From positions 806,001-870,000 of the forward strand of contig NZ_BLAV01000001.1 in NCBI RefSeq assembly GCF_009617875.1: a stretch of 64,000 nucleotides of DNA, read 5' to 3'. This DNA is from Prolixibacter sp. NT017 (GTDB lineage: Bacteria; Bacteroidota; Bacteroidia; Bacteroidales; Prolixibacteraceae). Under the pieces are notes generated by a model that was not told the DNA's origin, searched no databases, and saw only the letters and a list, made by a program, of their open reading frames with translations. Of this stretch, positions 9,566 to 17,580 are shown piece after piece (the first letter of the stretch is position 1; each line of letters starts with the position of its first letter). Made by a program: the position numbers and the translations under genes.

Positions 9566-9891
9566 GACGTTAATTTTTTATGTTAGACAATACTTTGTTG
9601 TTTTTCCAATTCTTTGTTCTTAAGTGCTTTTGGTCTAATACAAAACTTAAACCACGAATCGTTCCTGCCTTTGGCTGATTCGCTGAGTTTTTTAGAGTTT
9701 TTAATGATTAATGTATTGTTGTATAGTATGTTATATGCTAGTTTGGTAGCTGGGTGTGCCCCTAAGCGGATTAATGAATTTTAACCGTTTCCTAATTTTT
9801 GTATCGGATTTTTTTAACGTTCTTTAGCCAACTGGAAAATTTGTCACGACTTCGTAATCTGTGAATTGACTATTCCGGTAATCGGATTAAA
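9566..9891. promoter_or_regulatory. Divergent intergenic region with second shared element
   Basis: This 326-base gap separates DUF4251 copy 2 (minus) from the PAP2 gene (plus). It carries the second copy of the CAAAAC...ACCACGA element (9641-9657) and next to it the inverted repeat CGAATC (9655-9660) with GATTCG (9677-9682). No gene is seen. The rest is AT-rich, and I see no clear promoter for the PAP2 gene. Confidence 0.5.
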
Positions 9892-10779
9892 ATGAAATAT
9901 ATGAAGATGGGTAATCGATTTCTGTTGATTTTGTTTTTGATGATGATGCTGGGGAATGTCAGCGCAGCTAGTAAGTTTCACACGCAGAATGATGGCGTTG
10001 CCGGAATAACTGATGGAAAAATCAGGATGCCGGAGACGGAGAACGCGAAATTTGCATTAACCAAGCAAAACGATATTTACGAATACTGGCAGCAAAAAAT
10101 GGAGACCGATAGTCTTCAGCAGAACCAGGGTAGAAGCTGTCCTGTTTTTCTCCGGAAAGCCATTCTGCCAACCGGATTGATAGCGGCTGGACTTGTTACC
10201 ATGGCAGTTCCAAAGCAAACGGTACTCAGCAAGTACCGTATTCATGATACAATGCATGGCTGGAATCCCAATTTTCATACAACGGCCGACAATTATCTGC
10301 AATATGCACCGGCTGTCATAACGCTGGGCCTCAGTGCTGCTGGTTTAAAAGGCCGTAATGATCTGCTCAACCAGAGCTTGATTCTGGCCAAGTCGGAATT
10401 GTTGATGTCGGTAGTGGTCCAGGGAATCAAAAGAACTTCCAAGGTGGAACGTCCTTATGGTCCGGTATACACGTCGTTTCCTTCCGGACATACGGCACAG
10501 GCATTCCTGTCGGCCACTTTTCTTGCCAAAGAATACGGGCACATTTCTCCCTGGATTAGCGTGGGGGCATACACAACTGCTACAGGGGTTGGCGTATTGC
10601 GCATGATGAATAACAAGCACTGGATTTCCGACGTGCTGGCCGGCGCCGGAATCGGAATTCTTTCTGTCGAATTCGTTTACCTGACACATCAGCACCGCTG
10701 GGGAAGGAAAAACAATCTGGTCTTTGCTCCGGCGCTGTATCACAAAGGTGGCGGTGTGTCGCTGGCGATGACCTTCTAA
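9892..10779 (+). CDS. PAP2-superfamily phosphatase, copy A
   Basis: This is a 295-residue membrane or periplasmic phosphatase of the type-2 phosphatidic acid phosphatase family, which acts on lipid phosphates, undecaprenyl pyrophosphate or lipid A phosphates. The three catalytic motifs are present: K180 through ERP about residue 188, PSGH at about 197-200, and H243 with D247 in NNKHWISDVLAG. A hydrophobic N-terminus (FLLILFLMMMLGNVSAAS) looks like a signal peptide; Met1, Met4 or Met6 could be the start. A close paralogue lies at 15342-16199. Substrate is unknown. Location next to two outer-membrane proteins suggests an envelope role. Confidence 0.88.
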   Translation: MKYMKMGNRFLLILFLMMMLGNVSAASKFHTQNDGVAGITDGKIRMPETENAKFALTKQNDIYEYWQQKMETDSLQQNQGRSCPVFLRKAILPTGLIAAGLVTMAVPKQTVLSKYRIHDTMHGWNPNFHTTADNYLQYAPAVITLGLSAAGLKGRNDLLNQSLILAKSELLMSVVVQGIKRTSKVERPYGPVYTSFPSGHTAQAFLSATFLAKEYGHISPWISVGAYTTATGVGVLRMMNNKHWISDVLAGAGIGILSVEFVYLTHQHRWGRKNNLVFAPALYHKGGGVSLAMTF

Positions 10780-11037
10780 GTAATTTCTCACATATGTTTT
10801 AATACACTATTTGTTTGTCGACTTGATTTTCTGAAGTCGGGGAGGGAATGGTAGGCCATTCAGCGGTTTGGGCCATGACCTGTCATACTTCGAAAACAGA
10901 GCGGGTTCACTTAATGAGAGAGAGTCTTCATCGGTGAGCTTCTGGGAATAATGCTCTGCCTACACCTACACATTCAGATTACCTAACCGGGAAGTGTAAT
11001 AGCATGATTGCGAATTAAATCGGTTAAAAATCTGATA

Positions 11038-11748
11038 ATGAAAACAAAAAGGGTGGTGGCCATTACTATGGTCATTTTCGTTCTGACTATTTCCAAAGGA
11101 TTTAGTCAACTTACTGTTAGCGTTGGGTACGGTTTACAGGCTCCCGGCCGGCAGGATTTGAAATTCAGGTATTATGAAAATGGGGTCCTGGTTAAAAATC
11201 TGCTAACATCAAAAGCCATTTCGTCCTGGTCGCCGGTTAATAGCCTGGATTTGACCTACTGGCACAAAAAGATCGGTTTTGCACTTAGCTATGTCTATTG
11301 GAAAAATGATGGCAAAGGCATTACATTCCAGACAACGGAAGTTCCCCCGTTTAAACACATGGAGCAGTCGAGAAATCTGTATTTACTCGATTTTCTGCAC
11401 AAAACAGGGATTCCTTTTATCCAAAAAGCAAGTGACAATACTGAGCGGTTATATGGCTACTGGGGAGTTGGCGTTGGAGTCGGTGTTACGGAAACGACAC
11501 CGGGGCTGGAAAAAAGCATTAAACCTGCCATGCAGCTCCTTTACGGGGTCAATTATCAAATCCGGAAGCGGTGGAGTCTTTTTGCCGAAACCCGGTATCT
11601 GCTGGCCCACGATGCCGACAATGCACCTCCATCAACTTTTACCGGTTGGAAAGTAGACACTTCGGGACATCCCTTCCCATTACGCCCCCATCCGCATTTG
11701 GATACCCGGTTTTATGACCTCCAGGTTGGGTTAAGGTTCCGTTTATAA
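11038..11748 (+). CDS. Putative outer-membrane beta-barrel protein, copy A
   Basis: I do not recognise a named family. The protein (about 236 residues from ATG 11038; an in-frame TTG lies at 11008) begins with a signal peptide (KTKRVVAITMVIFVLTISKG) and continues with alternating hydrophobic and polar strands ending in DLQVGLRFRL, with a C-terminal aromatic/Leu pattern typical of small outer-membrane barrels. The start at 11038 is chosen because it begins the signal peptide. A paralogue at 13535-14254 shares long identical blocks, including AHDADNAPPSTFTGWKVDT near the C-terminus. It is followed 46 bases later by the porin-like gene, so the two form an operon. Function is unknown. Confidence 0.7.
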   Translation: MKTKRVVAITMVIFVLTISKGFSQLTVSVGYGLQAPGRQDLKFRYYENGVLVKNLLTSKAISSWSPVNSLDLTYWHKKIGFALSYVYWKNDGKGITFQTTEVPPFKHMEQSRNLYLLDFLHKTGIPFIQKASDNTERLYGYWGVGVGVGVTETTPGLEKSIKPAMQLLYGVNYQIRKRWSLFAETRYLLAHDADNAPPSTFTGWKVDTSGHPFPLRPHPHLDTRFYDLQVGLRFRL

Positions 11749-11794
11749 CAGCAATGTATCACTATCGTCAAGTTTTTTTTCACAGTCACTTACA

Positions 11795-12796
11795 ATGAAG
11801 AAGATTCAACTCATTCTATTGTTTCTGCTCGTGATGGGAAGCAGTGCTTTAGCTCAGTCGCCCCAAATGGCAGAGGATACCGTAGCGTTTAAACCGCACG
11901 GTAAAGTTTTTGCGCAGGTTTTCAGCAATTTTACCTATACCCTGACCAACTACAAATGGCAGCCAGCGTTTGAAATTTCCCGGGCTTATCTGGGATATGA
12001 ATATGCTTTCAGTCAGAAATTCTTCGGAAAAATCAACTTCGATGTTGATAACCCGGGTGTAGGAAGTTTACAAATGACCGCCTACCTGAAAAATGCTTAT
12101 CTGCGATATGCCGATAAAAATTTTCGGGTTGCTTTCGGATTGATTCCAACGTATCAGTTCCGTTTACAGGAAGCTTTTTGGGGGCACCGCTATATTCTCA
12201 AATCATTTCTGGAGCAGTATGCATTGGGTGCCAGTGCCGACCTTGGGGCTTCGTTTCAGTGGCAGGCTCTTCCTAAAGTAAGTCTTGATTTCTCAGTTTT
12301 GAACGGTGAAGGCTACAGGCACTTGCAAGCCGACAGTACCCTGATGTACACTGCCGGAGTAACCTACCATCCTATTAACTGGCTGTATGCTCGGTTTTAC
12401 TTCGACTACATGAAAAAAATAGAAGCGCAAATGACCTATGCAGCATTTGTAGGCTACCGTGGAAAGAATTTTACGGCCGGATTCGAATACAATAATCAGC
12501 AGGAGCACGGCAATGTTCCGGACCATGACTTGTCGGGAATTTCGCTCTACGGTACCCTGAAAATGAAAAATAACTCAGATGTTTTTTTTCGTTACGACAA
12601 GCTCATGTCGAAACATATTGGCGGGGTACCGGATGGCTGGCATGTGATTGAGGACGGAAGGCTTTACACAGCCGGTATCGAATATCAGCCGGTGAAAGGG
12701 GTGAGGATTTCGCCCAACATGAGTGGTTGGTATCCGGTGCATGACACGCATCACATTGTCACCCGCTTTAATTTGAATGTCGAATTCAAATTCTGA
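11795..12796 (+). CDS. Porin-like outer-membrane protein, copy A
   Basis: This 333-residue protein has a signal peptide ending ALAQ and a beta-barrel pattern (ISRAYLGYEYAFSQKFFGKI, FRVAFGLIPTYQFRLQEAF, WLYARFYFDYMKK), closing with RFNLNVEFKF. It resembles phosphate-selective porin O/P-type proteins, but the substrate name is only an annotation tradition. A paralogue is at 14287-15279. It lies directly after the small barrel protein, and a similar pair follows in the second cassette. Porin-type function is likely; specificity is unknown. Confidence 0.75.
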   Translation: MKKIQLILLFLLVMGSSALAQSPQMAEDTVAFKPHGKVFAQVFSNFTYTLTNYKWQPAFEISRAYLGYEYAFSQKFFGKINFDVDNPGVGSLQMTAYLKNAYLRYADKNFRVAFGLIPTYQFRLQEAFWGHRYILKSFLEQYALGASADLGASFQWQALPKVSLDFSVLNGEGYRHLQADSTLMYTAGVTYHPINWLYARFYFDYMKKIEAQMTYAAFVGYRGKNFTAGFEYNNQQEHGNVPDHDLSGISLYGTLKMKNNSDVFFRYDKLMSKHIGGVPDGWHVIEDGRLYTAGIEYQPVKGVRISPNMSGWYPVHDTHHIVTRFNLNVEFKF

Positions 12797-12935
12797 ACGG
12801 GATTCAAACGATGTAGGCATTGAAGAAATATTACCCGGACAAAGGTTGTTTTCCCGGACAGCCTTTTTTATGGAAAATTGGGCAACTAAAAATCGAAATC
12901 CCGGTCAACTTCAAAATTTCTTTAGAATTGAAAAT

Positions 12936-12943
12936 TACGTTTG
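12936..12943 (+). promoter_or_regulatory. Promoter -7 element for the PepSY-like gene
   Basis: TACGTTTG matches the Bacteroidota -7 consensus TAnnTTTG at every defined base, 26 bases before the ATG at 12969. No TTG occurs at the expected upstream spacing, so the promoter is incomplete by consensus. Confidence 0.45.
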
Positions 12944-12968
12944 AGTCGTAATCAAAATTCAGGAAATT

Positions 12969-13421
12969 ATGAAAACGACTTTTGTATTGCTCGCCTTTTT
13001 AGGGATGAGTCTTTGTGCGCATGCACAAAAAGCGGTGTTGCCGAATGCCGTTGCCGATGCTTTCTCGCAGAAATTCCCCAATGCACAAAAAGTACGCTGG
13101 AATCAGGAAGAAGCCGATGAATGGGAAGCTGAATTCTATCTGAACGGAACCGAAACCTCCGCTTCATTCAATCCTGCCGGTGCCTGGCTGGAAACCGAAA
13201 CCGAAATCAGCAGGCGTTCGCTTCCGGCAGCGGTGAAAAATACGTTGGACAGTCAGTTTGCCGGCTATAAAACAGGAGAGGTCGCCATCATCGATTCGCC
13301 CGCTTTTTCCGGGTACGAAATTGAGCTCAGGAAGAAAGAGCAGGCCCTGGAAGTACAGGTGACCAAAGAAGGTGTGCTGAAACATAAGCGAATGCTGAAA
13401 GACGGAGAGGATAACGATTAA
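12969..13421 (+). CDS. PepSY-like (BLIP-like) exported protein
   Basis: This is a 150-residue secreted protein. A signal peptide (MKTTFVLLAFLGMSLCAHAQ) is followed by two tandem units of the PepSY-like/putative beta-lactamase-inhibitor-like fold: the first opens AVADAFSQKFPNAQKVRW and the second opens LPAAVKNTLDSQFAGYKTGEV. Such domains are common in Bacteroidota periplasmic proteins and are thought to bind proteins or peptides; no enzyme function is implied. It sits between the two duplicated cassettes and is itself single-copy here, with its own predicted promoter. Confidence 0.8.
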   Translation: MKTTFVLLAFLGMSLCAHAQKAVLPNAVADAFSQKFPNAQKVRWNQEEADEWEAEFYLNGTETSASFNPAGAWLETETEISRRSLPAAVKNTLDSQFAGYKTGEVAIIDSPAFSGYEIELRKKEQALEVQVTKEGVLKHKRMLKDGEDND

Positions 13422-13534
13422 TCCACGGCGCATTATTTCCTGTTGAAACGAACTTGCTTTTCCTGTACAAGTCGCTAACGAAACCGGATAACCCAAACCT
13501 AAAGCGATGCCTGTGTTGACGTAACGATCGATCG

Positions 13535-14254
13535 ATGAAACAGACAATGAATTGGAAAAAGGCCCTTCCGGTTTCGGTGGTGGTCTTTATGCTCACCATT
13601 TCGGCCGGTTATGGCCAATTGAGCATCAGTATGGGATATGGACTGCAAATTCCCGGTAGGCAGGATCTAAAATTCAGGTATTACGAAAATGGAGTTCTGA
13701 TGAAAAATCTGAAGACATCGAAGGCCATATCCTCGTGGTCTCCGGTGTCGAACCTCAGCGTAACCTATTGGCACCACAACATCGGATTTGATGTTAGCTA
13801 TCTGAAATGGGAAAACAAGAGCCGCGGCGTTCGTTTTCTCACCAACGAAATTCCACCGTTTACCAGGATGGAGCAGGCGCGGAAATTGTTCCTGCTGAGT
13901 TTTCTTTCCAAAACCGGAAATCCTTTTCGCAAAAAAGGAGCGGACGACGACGGTAGTTATGGTTACTGGGGCGCGGGAATTGGCGCCGGTGTAACTGAAA
14001 CAAATCCCGGTATGTTCCGCAGTGTGAAACTGGCCATGCAGCTGCTGTACGGCGTCTCCTTTAAGCTGACTTCCCACGTCCGCTTTTTTACCGAGGCCAA
14101 ATACCTGCTGGCTCACGATGCCGACAACGCTCCGCCATCCACCTTTACCGGATGGAAAGTGGACACGTCGGGGCACCCGTTCCCGCTTCGCCCGCATCCG
14201 CACCTCGATACCCGGTTTTATAATCTGCAGTTCGGACTTCGCTTCCGGTTATGA
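13535..14254 (+). CDS. Putative outer-membrane beta-barrel protein, copy B
   Basis: This 239-residue paralogue of the protein at 11038-11748 has a signal peptide (ALPVSVVVFMLTISAGYG) and the same strand pattern (LKFRYYENGVLMKNLKTSKA, SSWSPVSNLSVTYWH). The C-terminal third is almost identical to copy A, with many synonymous changes between the genes. The stop is 32 bases before the porin copy B. The function is unknown. Codons here are visibly richer in third-position G and C than in copy A. Confidence 0.7.
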   Translation: MKQTMNWKKALPVSVVVFMLTISAGYGQLSISMGYGLQIPGRQDLKFRYYENGVLMKNLKTSKAISSWSPVSNLSVTYWHHNIGFDVSYLKWENKSRGVRFLTNEIPPFTRMEQARKLFLLSFLSKTGNPFRKKGADDDGSYGYWGAGIGAGVTETNPGMFRSVKLAMQLLYGVSFKLTSHVRFFTEAKYLLAHDADNAPPSTFTGWKVDTSGHPFPLRPHPHLDTRFYNLQFGLRFRL

Positions 14255-14286
14255 TCTCCCCTTTACTTATCACAGAATAGTTCACG

Positions 14287-15279
14287 ATGAAAATAATCCG
14301 ATTTAGCCTGCTTGTGTTGCTTTTGGCCGGTAGCAAAATGGTTATGGCGCAACCAGCCAAGCAGGACGATTTTCGACCGCACGGAAAGGCCGTCGTGCAG
14401 GTCTTCAGCAATTTTACCTATCGGCTGAGTAACTTCAGAGGCAAGCCATTGTTCGACATCTCGCGGGCTTACCTGGGATACGAATATGCCTTCAGCCAGC
14501 GGTTCTCGGGCAAGGTGATTTTCGACGCGGGCAGCCCCGATACGAGTGGTATCAAGTTGAATGCCGTATTGAAGAACGCTTACCTGCAGTACCACAACAA
14601 TAACCTGAAGTTCCGGTTGGGCGTTATCCCGACCAGCCAGTTTCGGTTGCAGGAACAATTCTGGGGACACCGCTATGTGGCGCGCACCTTTATGGATGCA
14701 TATCACTTTGGCCCGGAAGCCGACCTGGGGGCTTCACTTGCGTGGAAATGGTCGCCCTATGTTCAGTTCGATGCGTCGGTGCTGAATGGCGATGGCTACC
14801 AAAAGCTGCAGCAGGACAGCGCCCTGATGTATACCGCCGGGCTGACCATTCAACCGGTGAAGAAACTGTATGCCCGCTTCTACTTCGACTACATGAAGAA
14901 AGGGGTCTCTCAGAATACCTACTCCGCATTTTTGGGCTATGCCGGTTCGAAAGTAACCGCCGGCCTGGAGTATAATTACCAGTTGGCGCATGCCAATGTG
15001 AACGACCAGGACCGTTCGGGGATTTCGTTCTATGCCACCATGCAACTGAAAAAACATTCCAACCTCTTTGTACGCTACGATAAGCTCTGGTCGAAACGAA
15101 ACGATGGTGCGCTGGATGGATGGGATGTGCTGACGGACGGACGGCTCTATCTGGCCGGGATTGAATTTCACCCGGCAAAGGGTATCACCATTTCGCCGAA
15201 TATGAGCGGCTGGTATCCGGTTCACGATACCCATCACATTGTTAGCCGGTTCAACCTGAGTGTGCAATTTAAATTCTGA
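14287..15279 (+). CDS. Porin-like outer-membrane protein, copy B
   Basis: This 330-residue protein is homologous along its length to the one at 11795-12796. A signal peptide ending VMAQ is followed by barrel-type segments (ISRAYLGYEYAFSQRFSGKV, LKFRLGVIPTSQFRLQEQF, YARFYFDYMKKGVSQNTYSA) and the ending FNLSVQFKF. The phrase SPNMSGWYPVHDTHHIV is shared exactly with copy A. It is preceded by the small barrel copy B and followed by PAP2 copy B, so the three genes are probably one operon. Confidence 0.75.
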   Translation: MKIIRFSLLVLLLAGSKMVMAQPAKQDDFRPHGKAVVQVFSNFTYRLSNFRGKPLFDISRAYLGYEYAFSQRFSGKVIFDAGSPDTSGIKLNAVLKNAYLQYHNNNLKFRLGVIPTSQFRLQEQFWGHRYVARTFMDAYHFGPEADLGASLAWKWSPYVQFDASVLNGDGYQKLQQDSALMYTAGLTIQPVKKLYARFYFDYMKKGVSQNTYSAFLGYAGSKVTAGLEYNYQLAHANVNDQDRSGISFYATMQLKKHSNLFVRYDKLWSKRNDGALDGWDVLTDGRLYLAGIEFHPAKGITISPNMSGWYPVHDTHHIVSRFNLSVQFKF

Positions 15280-15341
15280 TGTGGCAACCAATCGTCGCGA
15301 ATAAGCGTACTAATTACTTATCATCCATAAATCCATTTAAA

Positions 15342-16199
15342 ATGATGAATCGAATTGTGTTATTTTTTCTTCTGAGCATGTTCATTGGTCAGGCACAGGC
15401 TTCCAATGATTTCAGGAAGGCATTAGGTGATGATGATCAAACCGGAAGCCAGTTGACCTACGACTTCCATTTGCATACGGCACAATACACGGATGTGGCC
15501 CGCTACTGGCAGGCCCGTCATGCCCAGGATAGCCTGCAGACGGCTACCCGAACCAAAGCGCACTACTTTCTGAAGAAAGCCATTCTTCCTACCGGCCTGA
15601 TAGCTGCCGGACTGGTGACCATGGCGGTTCCCCGGCAAACGGTGCTCAGCAAGTACCGCATTCATGACACCATGCATGGCTGGAACCCGACATTTCACAC
15701 CTCGGCCGACAACTACCTGCAGTTTGCTCCGGCTGTTGTGACGTTGGGACTGGGAGCGATGGGCGTAAAAGGACGCAACGATTTTCTGAACCAAAGCCTG
15801 CTTTTTACCAAAGCCGAACTGCTGATGTCGGTGGTGGTGTATGGCATTAAGCATGCTACGCGGGTGGAGCGGCCCTATGGCGGCGTGTTCACCTCGTTTC
15901 CGTCGGGGCATACGGCGCAGGCGTTCCTGTCGGCTACCTTCCTGGCCAAGGAGTACGGGCATATTTCGCCCTGGATTAGTGTGGCCGGGTATGCAACGGC
16001 TACGGGTGTGGGCGTGTTGCGTATGATGAATAACAAACACTGGATTTCGGATGTGCTGGCCGGCGCCGGCGTGGGAATTCTCTCGGTGGAGTTCGTTTAC
16101 CTGACGCATCAACACCGCTGGGGAAAGAAGCGGAACCTGGTGTTCGCCCCAACTTTGTATCAAAAAGGCGGTGGCGTGTCGATGGCGATGACGTTTTAG
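15342..16199 (+). CDS. PAP2-superfamily phosphatase, copy B
   Basis: This is the second PAP2 phosphatase, closely similar to copy A (9892-10779). All three motifs are intact: K and R in IKHATRVERPYGG, SFPSGHTAQAF, and NNKHWISDVLAG. I place the start at the ATG at 15342 because it begins a signal-peptide-like segment (RIVLFFLLSMFIGQAQA). An in-frame ATG at 15279 overlaps the porin stop codon and would add 21 polar residues, which is less likely. The gene closes cassette B, and the 42-bp repeat array starts about 40 bases after its stop. Confidence 0.87.
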   Translation: MMNRIVLFFLLSMFIGQAQASNDFRKALGDDDQTGSQLTYDFHLHTAQYTDVARYWQARHAQDSLQTATRTKAHYFLKKAILPTGLIAAGLVTMAVPRQTVLSKYRIHDTMHGWNPTFHTSADNYLQFAPAVVTLGLGAMGVKGRNDFLNQSLLFTKAELLMSVVVYGIKHATRVERPYGGVFTSFPSGHTAQAFLSATFLAKEYGHISPWISVAGYATATGVGVLRMMNNKHWISDVLAGAGVGILSVEFVYLTHQHRWGKKRNLVFAPTLYQKGGGVSMAMTF

Positions 16200-16240
16200 C
16201 GGCGTATACTTCGGCAAGATTGGATTTGCCCTGCGGCACA

Positions 16241-16492
16241 AAAAACGCCGGCGTTCTCTGCTGCCCCGGCTCCGGGCGATGAAAAACCGCCGGCGTTCTC
16301 CGTTGCCCTGGCTCCCGGGGACGAAAAATCGTCGGCGTTCTCTGTTGCCCTGGCTCCCGGGGATGAAAAATCGTCGGCGTTCTCTGTTGCCCTGGCTCCC
16401 GGGGACGGAAAACCGCCGGTGTTCTCTCATGCCCTGGCTTGAGGGGAAGGAAAAATCACGCGACATTTTGTTGCCGCAGCTCCGTGGGAGCG
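16241..16492. repeat. 42-bp tandem repeat array, about six units
   Basis: Units start at about 16241, 16282, 16324, 16366, 16408 and 16450. The second to fourth are nearly identical; the first, fifth and sixth have decayed. Each unit holds an A5 run, a CGGCGTTCTCTGTTGCCCTG segment and CTCCCGGGG. The best copies contain a small hairpin, GACGA-AAAA-TCGTC. The array fills almost the whole space between the convergent PAP2 copy B and the propeller lipoprotein gene. There are no spacers of differing sequence, so it is not a CRISPR. As 42 is a multiple of three, it gives repetitive open frames on both strands, which I do not regard as genes. Confidence 0.9.
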
Positions 16493-16493
16493 G

Positions 16494-17570
16494 CTATTGT
16501 TTAAAACAGAAGAAGCCGGGGATGATTCCTGTTTTCAGTGTGTCGACAGGAACTCCTTTTGCGGTTAACCGGTACACCAGTCCGCGCTGCAGGTAGTCGA
16601 TGGCATCGCTCACATAAATATCTGAGTTATCCGGATCGACCCCGAGACTGTAGTAGATGGTCCCGGGGTTTTTTAATACCGGCGCTGCCGGAAGTTGCGA
16701 TGCGGTGATGGGCATTTGCCACACATCGTTGTTGATGAAGCAGAGCGTGTCGCGCGCAGCGTTGATGGTCAAATCGGAAGCAATATTGTCGGAGTTAAGT
16801 GCGAACGACTTCTCAATCTGCCCGGTTTCCGGATTCACCTGCTGCAGTTCGGCCTGGCCGCCCGATGTGGTTCCGCCCAAGCTGCCGTCGCACAGTACCC
16901 AAAGCTGGTTGTTCTTATCTTTCACCATGCTTTTGGGCTGCGTGCCTACCTTTATTTCCCCGGTAACGGAATCATTCTCCGTATCGATTTTCAGGAGAGT
17001 ATGGTCCGCCGACCAACAGGTGACATACAGTGTGCGGCCAATTTGCACCATCTGTTCGGTCGATGCATGGCCGGGTGTCGGAATGTTTCCGGTGATTTGA
17101 AAGGTAATCGGGTTGAAGATGGTGATGGCCGATGCATACAGGTCGGTTACATAGGCCTTTTGTTTGCTCACGAAATGGATGTACCGCGGCGAGGTGAGCC
17201 CGGTGATCTTCCCGGAATATTTTCCCGTTTCGGTATTGATGACATAAATTTTCCCCGAGTTATTAATGGCAATGTATCCAAGCGAATCGAGGATGCTCAT
17301 CGATTGGCCCACATCGCCCAGGGGAAGACCGTTGGTGGAGTAAAACAGGTTGTTGGTGGTTTGGGCGGTGGCTTTATCGTAAAAGGAGAGGGTGGCGTTG
17401 CCCGACATGAAGTTTCCTTCGTTTACAATGAATACGCCTGCATTGGAGAGCAGCTGGTCAGATGGTCCCTGCCGGTGGGCGTCTATCCAGGCATTGTCGT
17501 TCATGCATCCCGTCAGGAACACACTTAACAGGAAAAAGACAGCTGATATGTGGAGAATGCTTTGCTTCAT
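16494..17570 (-). CDS. Beta-propeller surface lipoprotein, BtuG-like
   Basis: This is a lipoprotein of about 358 residues with a YncE/DUF5074-type seven-bladed propeller. The signal peptide ends LTGC, with the lipid-bearing Cys. Repeated blade motifs include GYIAINNSGKIYVINTETG, AYVTDLYASAITIFNP and LYVTCWSADHTLLKIDTE. The start at 17570 is preferred because it begins the signal sequence. It is the last gene of the riboswitch-controlled operon, 10 bases after the BtuB-like receptor. In Bacteroides, BtuG is a propeller lipoprotein that binds B12 tightly on the BtuB receptor. Position and fold suggest the same role here; that is inference. Confidence 0.8.
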   Translation of the reverse strand: MKQSILHISAVFFLLSVFLTGCMNDNAWIDAHRQGPSDQLLSNAGVFIVNEGNFMSGNATLSFYDKATAQTTNNLFYSTNGLPLGDVGQSMSILDSLGYIAINNSGKIYVINTETGKYSGKITGLTSPRYIHFVSKQKAYVTDLYASAITIFNPITFQITGNIPTPGHASTEQMVQIGRTLYVTCWSADHTLLKIDTENDSVTGEIKVGTQPKSMVKDKNNQLWVLCDGSLGGTTSGGQAELQQVNPETGQIEKSFALNSDNIASDLTINAARDTLCFINNDVWQMPITASQLPAAPVLKNPGTIYYSLGVDPDNSDIYVSDAIDYLQRGLVYRLTAKGVPVDTLKTGIIPGFFCFKQ

Positions 17571-17580
17571 TTCTCGCTTT

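Noticed and set aside
15279..15341. Earlier start for PAP2 copy B overlapping the porin stop
   Set aside because: The added 21 residues are polar and would precede, and so mask, the signal peptide; copy A has no such extension.
15423..16466. 347-codon minus-strand open frame
   Set aside because: It is antisense to PAP2 copy B and the repeat; the frame is open because of G+C-rich codons. The plus-strand gene has full catalytic motifs.
16241..16492. Possible CRISPR array
   Set aside because: Units are contiguous at 42 bp without unique spacers, and there are no cas genes nearby.
16279..16596. 105-codon open frame made of 14-residue repeats (RRRSLLPWLPG units)
   Set aside because: It is the translation of the 42-bp repeat, runs into the antisense of the propeller lipoprotein gene, and has no ribosome-binding or family support.
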